Assembly (NCBI GenBank): GCA_949825045.1 | Contig: OX463824.1 | Location: 28,242,001 to 28,306,000 of the forward strand | DNA length: 64,000 bases | Source of the DNA: Argyresthia goedartella | Taxonomy: Eukaryota > Arthropoda > Insecta > Lepidoptera > Argyresthiidae | Reading direction: 5' to 3' | Shown: piece by piece, positions 1 to 9,000 of the stretch | Numbering within the stretch: position 1 is the first letter of the stretch | How the letters are laid out: each line of letters opens with the position of its first letter | Made by a program: the position numbers and the translations under genes | The notes under the pieces: generated by a model | Database searches by the model: none | What the model was told of the DNA's origin: nothing | Seen by the model: the letters and a program-made list of their open reading frames with translations, nothing else

Positions 1-222
1 TGATTTGGAGAGTCTAGGTAAGTTTAATTAAATTAATTGTGCATTTGTTGATTGTTTTTATTATTAAATTAATTTAAAATCGGGAGCTACAAAATTTTAC
101 TGTTGTCACATAGAACTACCCTCAAGAAAAAAAAAAACTTTTCCGAATGAAAGGTGTGAAAAATATATTTTATTAATTTAATGAAGCAGTTTTGCTTTTA
201 TCAAAATCAATTCTAACTCTTA
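1..222. other. AT-rich non-coding DNA, left edge
   Basis: No gene or recognisable element. The stretch probably lies in a PACS intron, because the next PACS exon to the right (5911) begins in mid-gene. Confidence 0.4.
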
Positions 223-460
223 GACGACCCGAACGGCCGAGTCGGCAGTGACCCTGCCTACGAAGCCAAGGGCCCCGGGTTCGAGTCCCGGTGGGGGCAA
301 ATATTTGTTTGATGAGAACGGAGTTTACCCTAGTCATGGTTGTTTATCTAAGTATAATATTTATCTATATAAGTATGTGTATCGTTGTCTAGTACCCAAG
401 ATACAGGGAATCCTAGTTTGGGGTTAAGTCAATGTGTGTCAATAGTGTCCAAGGTATTAT
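223..460 (+). mobile_element. tRNA-headed SINE, copy 1
   Basis: About 240 bp. The first ~75 bp resemble a tRNA gene, with a B-box (GGTTCGAGTCC) and an A-box-like GGCCGAGTCGG. The rest is a conserved body ending in GTCCAAGGTATTAT. The same sequence recurs at 18214, 20100 and 43330, always on the + strand. The split promoter implies RNA polymerase III transcription (known for tRNA SINEs); which tRNA it came from is not resolved. Confidence 0.85.
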
Positions 461-483
461 AAGGTAGTAATGTAATGTTAATG

Positions 484-867
484 TTAATAAAAAAGTACCT
501 AGAAACTCAAAACTCAAACTCAAAACGTTTATTCTGTAAATAGGCCACAAGGGCACTTTCACATGTCATTTCATTTCATTTTTTACAGAACATTTGGTAT
601 TATTATCATATTATCAGAAAAAAAAGTACTTAATTATTGTTTCTGAGAGATGTAAAGAGTCTCAAATGTCATAATAAAATAATTAAAATATAAATAACAG
701 AGATGTATAGTCTCTTTAGTCAATAATACAATGATAATAGGAGATGTAAATGGTCCCCACAGTCAACAGTTGTATAATTAAATTAATCTTTGGAGGTGTA
801 AAAGGCCTCCAAGTGTCCAGTAAAAGAAACTCTGGCAGTGAGGATGCTCACAATTAATTAGAACAAT
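484..867 (-). other. 3' UTR and tail of the non-LTR element at 868-5381
   Basis: This lies just downstream (- strand) of the ORF2 stop. The low-coordinate edge is a short GAGTTT-type repeat (around 505-525), the usual simple-repeat 3' terminus of many non-LTR elements. There is no coding sequence. The exact end is not fixed because no clear target-site duplication was found. Confidence 0.55.
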
Positions 868-3792
868 TCAGTCCCAAGCATTTTTATCGTCTATGTACTC
901 TTTAATACTGTAGTAAGCTTTAGAAATAAGCCTTTGCTTGATGTATTTCTTGAACTTATTAATTGATAGATCTGTCAAAGTGCTTGGGAGTTTATTGTAA
1001 AATCTTACACAATTACCCTTGAACGAGTTTTTTATTTTATGGAGCCGAGTAGTGGGCACTGCAAGTTTGTCCTTGTTTCTAGTATTAAAGTTATGTATAT
1101 CACAGTTTCTTCGAAAGTTAACAATGTTCTTATGGACATACATAATATTCTCGTAAATATATTGACTATGGACTGTCAATACATTTACTTCTTTAAACTT
1201 ATTTCTAAGAGAATCTCTATTATTCATTTTATAAATCGCACGAACAGCCCGCTTCTGCAGCACAAAAATAGTATTTATGTCAGCAGCACTGCCCCAGAGC
1301 AGAATACCGTAGGACATAATACTATGAAAATAACTAAAATAAACTAATCTGGCTGTTTTTAAATCTGTCAAGTGACGGATTTTCCTGCATGCAAAAGCTG
1401 CAGAGCTCAGTCTGTTCGATAGCTTATCAATATGTGGACCCCATTGGAGTTTGGAATCCAACGTTATACCTAGAAACACTGTGCTGGTTACCAATTCCAA
1501 TTCCTCATTTTTAATTGTTATACATGTCTGATTATTTTTAACGTTAGTAGTAAGAAACTTAACACATTTAGTCTTTTTCTCATTTAATAGCAAATTATTA
1601 ACATTAAACCAATTTACCACTCTTGATATGGTATTGTTCACGTGATCATCAGTAGCGTGTTGGTTTCGCTTTGTTTTAAAAATAAGTGAGGTGTCATCAG
1701 CAAACAGTACCATATCATGACAGTCCCTTCCTAGATAGGGTAAGTCGTTTATATAGATGAGGAATAGGAAGGGTCCCAATATTGAGCCCTGTGGCACGCC
1801 CAAAGAAACCAATGATCCTGGTGATCGTTCTCCGTTTACGTCTACCCTTTGTATTCTTCCGTTCAGATAAGATTTTAACAAATTCAATGACGTGTCTCTA
1901 ACTCCATAATGATGTAATTTCCTGATCAATGTTTCATGACAAACGCAATCAAAAGCCTTAGATAAGTCACAAAAAATGCCTAGGGCATCTTGTGACTCTT
2001 CCCAGGCATCAAAAATACTTTCAATGAACTGAATTCCGGCATCTGTTGTTGAACGACCGCGAGTGAATCCAAACTGTTTGTTATGCATTAGCTTATTTGA
2101 TTCAAAATGATGTAATAGCTGTGATAAGATTAATTTCTCAAAAATTTTACTAAAGGTTGGTAGTATTGATATAGGTCTGAAATTGGTGGGGTCTTGAGTA
2201 CTACCTGCTTTGAAGAGGGGAATTATCTTACTTTGTTTCATTAAATCAGGAAATTCACCGCAGTCTATACAATTGTTGAAAATGACCGCTAGGTCAGGTG
2301 CAATTAATTCGATCAGGGATTTAACGACGTGAACAGAGAGTCCCCAAAGATCATTCGTTTTCTTAACATTTATCAATTTAAATGCCTTTACGACATCTGA
2401 ACTTGTGACGTGCTTAAAATTCAAGTATGAAGCACACTCTGAGACATTATCTTTTAATATTGCAACAGCAGACAAAGGTGACGAATTTAAATACTTAGTC
2501 GTGGAAGCCGGTGCATTAGTAAAAAACGATTCAAATTCAGTTGCAACTTCTAAGCTAGAACTCGTAAGCTGTCCATTGATTTTTAGTTCGTAATCGTGAC
2601 TCGCTTTTTTACTACGACCGGCCTCCTCATTAATTATTTTCCAAGTCGTTTTTATAACATCGGAACTATTCTTAATTTTACTACTCAGAAAATTACGTTT
2701 AGCTGTATGACAGTCTAATTTAAATTGTTTGGAGAACTGTTTGACTTGTTCTTTAAATTCGTCACTCATGTTGAACCGTCGTTCCTCATACAATGCATAC
2801 AATGCTTGCCTGCGTTTATGCAACTCTGCAGTAGCCCACGTACTAAAGTCGTTTGAACCACTAACCACAACCGATTTTGAAGTGAATATCGCGCTGTACT
2901 GTTTCATAAAGGTTTCAAAGAATAAGTTATACATTATATTAGGAGACTGTTCAGCAGCCAAAAACGGTAGTTCCTGGGCTAAAGAGTATCTCATTCTTTC
3001 TAACCGGTCAGCAGTTATTGGCACAAACGAAATTTTCTTTTTAATGACAGGTTCTCTAATAGAATCAAATTGAAATAATTGACTTAAATGATCTGAATCC
3101 AATTCACTGATAACACTTTTACTGATTGGAATAACATCAGTAAAAATGTTGTCAATGCATGTAGCACTAGTAGCAGTCACTCTTGTTGGCTCCATAAATA
3201 AATGGCTAAGCCTAAATGATGAGAAAAGATTTATTAATCTAACGCTGAGAGTAGTTCTTTCTAACAGATTAACATTAAAGTCACCACATATAATTAATCG
3301 TTTCGTACTGTGTGATGAAATAGTTAGGACGGATTCCATTATTTTCTCGAACATTTCAAAGTCGCTCAAGGGTGGCCTATAGACACATATAACGATGAAC
3401 TGTTCTAATTCCACAGCTGCAAGTTCTATAGTTCGTTCAACAGATAAGGAAACAATGTCCTTACGTTCCTTGAATTTCATATGATTGTTTAGTATGATTA
3501 ATGCCCCACCATGTATTGAATTAAGTCTGGTGAACGAACTACCAACCTGGTGATCTTTAAAGCTAAACATAATTTCATTAATAGTTAACCAGTGCTCTGT
3601 TATGCACAAAATGTCAATTTTATTACAATTTAAAAATAACTCTATTTGTAGATCTTTGCCTCTAATACATTGAATATTCTGATGAACCAGGCTTATATAC
3701 TTAGCATGTGAGCTTCCCTTATTCTTAGGGTTTTCTAATATACTAGAACATATGTTGCCAGAGCCTGGGTCCTCTGTTGTCCTATGAACTAA
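868..3792 (-). CDS. non-LTR retrotransposon ORF2: endonuclease plus reverse transcriptase
   Basis: Intact ORF2 of about 975 residues, coding for the enzyme that nicks target DNA and reverse-transcribes the element RNA. The APE-type endonuclease comes first: NIQCIRG (catalytic Asn region), ITEHW (Glu), GDFNVN (Asp/Asn) and DSDH near the domain end. Then the reverse transcriptase: RPISILPTFSK, DLSKAFD, GVPQGSILGP and the FADD catalytic box, followed by the C-terminal part. The frame is open from 3807, overlaps the end of ORF1, and its first AUG comes only after the first two endonuclease motifs. It is probably expressed as a -1 frameshift fusion with ORF1 (see the signal at 3792-3798). Its start is given where the shifted frame begins. 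Clade: CR1/Jockey group, not resolved further. No stop or frameshift was seen, so the copy could be active. Confidence 0.85.
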   Translation of the reverse strand, partial: LVHRTTEDPGSGNICSSILENPKNKGSSHAKYISLVHQNIQCIRGKDLQIELFLNCNKIDILCITEHWLTINEIMFSFKDHQVGSSFTRLNSIHGGALIILNNHMKFKERKDIVSLSVERTIELAAVELEQFIVICVYRPPLSDFEMFEKIMESVLTISSHSTKRLIICGDFNVNLLERTTLSVRLINLFSSFRLSHLFMEPTRVTATSATCIDNIFTDVIPISKSVISELDSDHLSQLFQFDSIREPVIKKKISFVPITADRLERMRYSLAQELPFLAAEQSPNIMYNLFFETFMKQYSAIFTSKSVVVSGSNDFSTWATAELHKRRQALYALYEERRFNMSDEFKEQVKQFSKQFKLDCHTAKRNFLSSKIKNSSDVIKTTWKIINEEAGRSKKASHDYELKINGQLTSSSLEVATEFESFFTNAPASTTKYLNSSPLSAVAILKDNVSECASYLNFKHVTSSDVVKAFKLINVKKTNDLWGLSVHVVKSLIELIAPDLAVIFNNCIDCGEFPDLMKQSKIIPLFKAGSTQDPTNFRPISILPTFSKIFEKLILSQLLHHFESNKLMHNKQFGFTRGRSTTDAGIQFIESIFDAWEESQDALGIFCDLSKAFDCVCHETLIRKLHHYGVRDTSLNLLKSYLNGRIQRVDVNGERSPGSLVSLGVPQGSILGPFLFLIYINDLPYLGRDCHDMVLFADDTSLIFKTKRNQHATDDHVNNTISRVVNWFNVNNLLLNEKKTKCVKFLTTNVKNNQTCITIKNEELELVTSTVFLGITLDSKLQWGPHIDKLSNRLSSAAFACRKIRHLTDLKTARLVYFSYFHSIMSYGILLWGSAADINTIFVLQKRAVRAIYKMNNRDSLRNKFKEVNVLTVHSQYIYENIMYVHKNIVNFRRNCDIHNFNTRNKDKLAVPTTRLHKIKNSFKGNCVRFYNKLPSTLTDLSINKFKKYIKQRLISKAYYSIKEYIDDKNAWD

Positions 3793-5381
3793 TTTAAATG
3801 CATCCTGTTATTCTGGTCTGATACCAGATTCATATTAGGCTGCTCAGTAAAAGCAGAGTTAGAAGCCAAATTTTTGGCTGTAATGTCATATAAATATAAT
3901 AGTGACATAGCTATTTGTCGTTTACAATAATTTGAAAGGTAAAATGTACCTTTAGTCATAGTAAAATAATTACTAACATAATTGTTAGTGTCAATAATAT
4001 CAAACTTATTATTATATGTACATAAATTGTACATAGTTATCATATTATGTCTATATACATTTTCATTTTGTGTCAATTGGTTGCAGTAGGGAAATGTGAA
4101 CAATATAATTTTTTTCACACTAAGACCATTCAATGTTTCATAAAATTTTATTAAATTATTTTTGTTCACATCTCCCCTATTGCCCATGAAAATTATCAGT
4201 GTGGCACTGGCTGTGATAGTGCTGTCATTCAAAATTTGATTTATAATATTATCTACAGTGCTAAAAGGTGAGCAATTACTAATAACACTATGTCCCTTAG
4301 AGTATGAGTGGAGTGCTGAGCCCATGCCACTTCCAATCTCATCACAGTACATTATAATATCAGGTGTTGTGGTCATATCAGACTTGGCAGAACTATTATC
4401 AGTAACACCTTGTGTTGGTAAACTGTCACACAAGCCCGGAGAGTTGCCCGCTGTCAAACAACCACCTTTCTGCTCACAGCGACAAGTATGGTTGTTGGTC
4501 AGCGACTCAAACCGCTCACAATTATGGTTCATTTCTTGAATTAGATCATCCATAGCCAATGAGTATTCATTTATAACTTTCTCAGAGTTCAAATATGCAC
4601 TGTTTAGTGATCTCAATGAATCCTCCAAGCTTTGGATTTTCAAATGTAAGTTTTGTGTGTCAGTTTCATACATCAACTTAGTACTTTCTAATTCTAATAC
4701 ACACATATTCAAATCATGTAATAAGTTTACATTTTTCTTGCTTACTTTTAAGTTTTTAGTACACAATTTATTATGTTTTATTAATTTCTGAGTTTTCCGT
4801 ATATACCTATTTATTTTACCTAGTTTGTTATTGCTGCAACTTAATAACCTTGATGTGGGCAATGTGTCATTAGTTAAATCAATGACATCATCAAGGCTTC
4901 CAGTTGCAACAGTAACCAGCTGCGGGCTGATCCCTACGACTTCACTGTAGAGGCTCTGGGTCTGCAACGCTGCGGTGTTTTCCTTCTCCTCCTGGAGTGC
5001 ATATATTTGTTCATGGGCATCAAACAATGCTTTCTCCAGGGAATCAATCGATTTCAGGGCTTGCTCGTACTCTGCACTACATACAGTGAAGCTATCTACG
5101 GTGACCTGCAGCTTGTCCCGCTCAACAATTACATCACTACATTCTTGTTCTAATACACATAATTGTTTCTTTAGCTTATCTCTACTTTCAAGTACTGATA
5201 ATAGCTCTTTCTCATTTTCCTCCCTTTCACAGAGTAATTCGGTGACCATTTCCTTTGATTTTTTTAATTCTAGTAAGGTAACTTTGAGCTTGTCATTTTC
5301 CTGCTGTCGGGAGGCGACAGCAGCAGCTCTGCGGGTCATCATGGTTACAGTTGAGATAAGAATCAAGGAATTGCACACCAA
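3789..5381 (-). CDS. non-LTR retrotransposon ORF1: coiled coil plus SGNH-like module
   Basis: Intact ORF of up to 530 residues. The likelier start is the MetMet pair (first AUG at 5342), because the upstream hydrophobic extension is not typical. Residues ~25-150 are strongly charged and heptad-like (coiled coil, expected to multimerise). A second coiled segment lies at ~200-290, then a Cys/His-containing linker (NHTCRCEQKGGC). The C-terminal ~170 residues look like an SGNH/esterase fold of the kind known in CR1-type ORF1 proteins. However, block I reads CDEIGSGMG instead of GDS and block III reads MGNRGD instead of GxND, so catalysis is doubtful. The role would be RNA binding and chaperoning in the retrotransposon particle (inferred). 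The ORF ends in AUG CAU UUA AAU UAG, which contains a frameshift heptamer. Confidence 0.75.
   Translation of the reverse strand: MVCNSLILISTVTMMTRRAAAVASRQQENDKLKVTLLELKKSKEMVTELLCEREENEKELLSVLESRDKLKKQLCVLEQECSDVIVERDKLQVTVDSFTVCSAEYEQALKSIDSLEKALFDAHEQIYALQEEKENTAALQTQSLYSEVVGISPQLVTVATGSLDDVIDLTNDTLPTSRLLSCSNNKLGKINRYIRKTQKLIKHNKLCTKNLKVSKKNVNLLHDLNMCVLELESTKLMYETDTQNLHLKIQSLEDSLRSLNSAYLNSEKVINEYSLAMDDLIQEMNHNCERFESLTNNHTCRCEQKGGCLTAGNSPGLCDSLPTQGVTDNSSAKSDMTTTPDIIMYCDEIGSGMGSALHSYSKGHSVISNCSPFSTVDNIINQILNDSTITASATLIIFMGNRGDVNKNNLIKFYETLNGLSVKKIILFTFPYCNQLTQNENVYRHNMITMYNLCTYNNKFDIIDTNNYVSNYFTMTKGTFYLSNYCKRQIAMSLLYLYDITAKNLASNSAFTEQPNMNLVSDQNNRMHLN
3792..3798 (-). promoter_or_regulatory. 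predicted -1 ribosomal frameshift site
   Basis: On the - strand the last sense codons of ORF1 are UUA AAU, preceded by U, giving U UUA AAU. This fits X XXY YYZ in the ORF1 frame. UAG follows immediately (3791-3789). A one-base backward slip enters the frame UUA GUU CAU AGG, which is open through the whole of ORF2. A weak CCAG-GCT-CTGG stem lies about 25 nt downstream, further than usual for a stimulator. Confidence 0.6.
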
Positions 5382-5910
5382 AACAATGCGAAATTACTTA
5401 CGTGGAATAGTAACGTTTTTCAGCGTTTGCACATCACTAATTGCTATGAAATATATTTTAAACGTTGTTAAATATAATAATTTAACAATAAGGTAACAAA
5501 AAGCGCTGAAAGTGTACGGAAATAACAAATACTTTTAAATTTATAACCTGCAACGGTCACAAATTTAACATGTTTCGAGACACTAGTAAACGTCACTAAA
5601 ACACACTGCAAACAATAGAAATACTTAACATTACACTATAATCCTAAAATAACACTAAATTGGGCTCAGAATTACACTAAATCATATTAAAATATAAATT
5701 TTTCTAGGGACTTAGTCTAGTGAATAAGTACATAAATAAAATAATCTAGGTATTATTAAGTATTATTATTATTATAGTTTCCGATTTGGACCTACTGACC
5801 CTTCGAAATGGACCAACCTGTGTACTGTGTACTATAATAACTCTATGTGTACTATTCTATAATAACTCATAAACGTAAACTCATTCGGTGTTGTGTGACC
5901 TCGCTTCCAG
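5382..5910. other. 5' UTR of the non-LTR element and flanking PACS intron
   Basis: AT-rich with no coding sequence. The part next to ORF1 is the expected promoter and 5' UTR of the - strand element. ATT-rich sequence around 5755-5775 is a plausible boundary. A pyrimidine-rich stretch ending in TCGCTTCCAG is the acceptor of PACS exon A. Confidence 0.4.
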
Positions 5911-6004
5911 ACTCCAGATCATGCTGCAGCGGCGCAAGAAGTACAAGAACCGCACCATCCTCGGGTACAAGACCCTGGCCGAGGGAGTCATCAGGATGGA
6001 CCAG
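5911..6004 (+). CDS. PACS exon A (furin/cargo-binding region)
   Basis: The exon enters with the last base of a split codon and ends in phase 0 at CAG before GTACGC. It encodes [19 protein letters not shown] followed by [12 protein letters not shown], nearly identical to the vertebrate PACS cargo-binding region. It is the most diagnostic exon of the gene. Confidence 0.93.
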
Positions 6005-9000
6005 GTACGCCTCTTACGCACAAACACACACACAGACTTACCCTCTCACACTCACTTAGTGGCGGAAGCACGAATTCTCGAGACTGTTTCGCAACCATAT
6101 TGTAGTGTATGCACACCCGAACCCTAATTACATCTATATATAGCCCGGTATTGTATGAATCTAGAGACATTATACGACTGTACTTTGAAGCCGATACTCG
6201 TCTTATTCCACGCATATACCACATCCTTACATGGCGACCGTGACAGGACAGCCTACCTCTCGCGAGGTAGTGCTGTGCCGAATGGCAGTGCATCAAATAA
6301 ATAAATACTTTTAATAATTAGAAAATCCTGGAGAAGAGAATAATTACGAAGAACGTGAAGACAAGTTTGCAGCCAGAGAAAGACAAAGAAGATAAAAGAG
6401 AAGATATTAAAGAAGAAAGAATATAATTGAAATAATTAAAGAAGAAAAAATAGAGAAGATAATCATGGAAGATGGATAAATATGGAAGACAGACATTTAT
6501 TTTAGAAGATACCATAAACAAGAGAGAAAAATAAATAAAGAAGACTTGCTGCCGGGTGCCGGGCGTTTTTTCAAGCCAGTGATGTGGATTGCAGGGCGCC
6601 GGGCGTAACCGTACGGGTCAAGTGAGGAGCAGCTGGGAGATGTACGGGTCCCAGGATGAGCTGACTCTGAACAAGAACGACACGTGCGACGATGTCTGTG
6701 ATGTGTGTTTTGGACAATGGTATCTATTTAATCCTATAAAATGTAAGTGAATTTTATTATTTGTTTAGAAGTATTAATTACGTGTTGGGAAGATTTTTAC
6801 ATTGTAAAAGGGTTGACGATTCGAATCAATATCAATATAATTATTTTTCAAATGAAGAGAGCATAAAGTAAAAGAGTATGTCGAAGAATGGCATAATGAA
6901 AAGTTACAGTAGGTACTGTCAGCAAGAGAAGTATGAATGATGGTTGATATATTTTTTTAGGAATGGAGATAATTATGAAGGCCGAAAGAAAAGTAAATTA
7001 AATTAGTTTGGCATGAGTTATTTTAGATGATTTTGATAAGTAGTAATATATTTTTTTTTAAGATGATGATTTTGATTGGAAATATGGGTAGAATGTGGTT
7101 AATTTGTAAGAAGATACAAGTTTTGTTGTTTTAAAGTCATTAATATACCCAGTACTATTTTATAAACTTATTGCATCTTAATTCCGATTTACTCCAAATG
7201 TACAATCAAGTACATAAATGATTCATTTGTTCATTTGACTTGGTTACAGTTCCAGTTTATCTTAAAATTATAGTAATACAATACAGTGTTCGCAGGCGAT
7301 CCAAATATGGACATGCAACACTGCAGAGGAATCCAAATTAGATTAGAACTTGACACATGTTTTGATTACAGAGAAACAGAATTGTTATTATAATAATTAG
7401 TAGTTCAAGTTACCGCAGTGCGACTTATGTAGAATGAAAGGTTTAGTTTCAGTTGACTAATATGGAAGATACTTATAAGGTGATGCATGATTGTTAACAA
7501 GTTTAGGGTACCGCAGAGAGATGAAGTATGGAACCCATTGCATGAATTTGAATAAAAGTTTGAGAATGTATGAATTTCAGGTTTTGTTCCTATGTGTAAG
7601 ATATACTTAGTATGAAAAAGTAGTTCAGCAAAGATTTTAAAATATATTACAAACGACGGAACCACTACCGATGGGTTATTACAAAAGTTTGTTTAGAAAT
7701 TGCACTTAGTTACTTTTATTTTAAAGATTGCATTCGAGTTTATTAATAGATTAAAGTCTGACCAGCGGATATGGTCACTAAGGATTCGGATACTTCATTT
7801 TAAAGTGAGAAAATGTTTGTTTGATAGTGAGTGTTGAAAAGTATGAAAATGAAATGAAATAAAAAGTTGAATGTTGTTATGGAGACTTGAAGTTTTGAGT
7901 TATGTGATTACGTATTAAGCACATAGAGAAAAGTTGTATTTTTGTTTGGATTTGGGAATGTTGGTTATGGTTGTCGTTAGGGTTAAAAAGTATGAATTTG
8001 AGAGATGGTATGGAATGTGCAGGATATGTTACTCTAGGCCACAGAGTGAGTGAGTTGGGAACACTTCGTTTGGTAAGCTTTCGAGAAAAGTTGGACTGAT
8101 CATCCAATCTTTACAGAATGTCTTAAAATTCGAAGGATTCATTTGGATTGTGTTTAAGTTATGTTATAGTTTGGTACGTAACTATTGGCGAGTCCGATAT
8201 GTTATAGTATAATCATCAAAGTCTCAAAGGTACAGGTACAAGGTACAAGGCACGAATCCTTCGCTTCGATCATGACGTGAACGAGCTTCCTTTGTGAGAA
8301 CGTTGGATATCGATGACCTTATAAGCTCTCGAGTAGGAGCAGGTTCAGGCAGGTAGACCTGGAGCCAGATAATGGTAGTATTGTGGAAATAAAAAAAAGT
8401 ACCTTATGAATGACGTCGATAAATAAATAATGAAAGTAAGTACCTATATGAAGTGGAAAATGAAATAAAATAGAGACTTTGATTGATAGCGATTGTATGA
8501 GAAAAGCGAGTATATTTTGGTTAGTTTTGGAAAGAAGTTTTATATTGATAAATATTTTGATGTGAGTTTTGAGAAGGTATTATGGAAATGAAAAATAAAG
8601 TAGTTTGTGATTAATGGAATAAGAGTTGAATAAATAAATACATAAACGAAGAAAAGAAAAAGAGATACAGAAGGTATGAAACATGTGTAATTTTGTAATT
8701 GTAGTGGAATAATGTTATAATTTTTTTTTAAAAAATTCTATGTATTAAAAATAAATTTTTCATGTCGTCAACCCTATATCGTAAACAGGTTAGATAATAT
8801 TTTGTGTATTATAATTAAGTTTCATAAAATATTGGAACAGATATTAACTATGTAATCATTAACTATTTTACGAATTTAATAAGAACATTATATCGTTTTT
8901 TTTTAACACATATATTTTTTAATCGATTACAGTGTGAATTTATATAAATGGTAATATTTTGTTTTGAAAGTGTTTTAAAATTGTATCGGGAATATAAAAA

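Noticed and set aside
223..297. A functional tRNA gene at the head of the SINE
   Set aside because: Promoter boxes are present, but the flanks do not form an acceptor stem and the sequence recurs as part of a ~240-bp dispersed repeat.
4975..5496. 173-codon + strand Ser-rich ORF
   Set aside because: Antisense to the coiled-coil region of the intact ORF1; Ser/Phe richness is the reverse reading of Glu/Lys codons.
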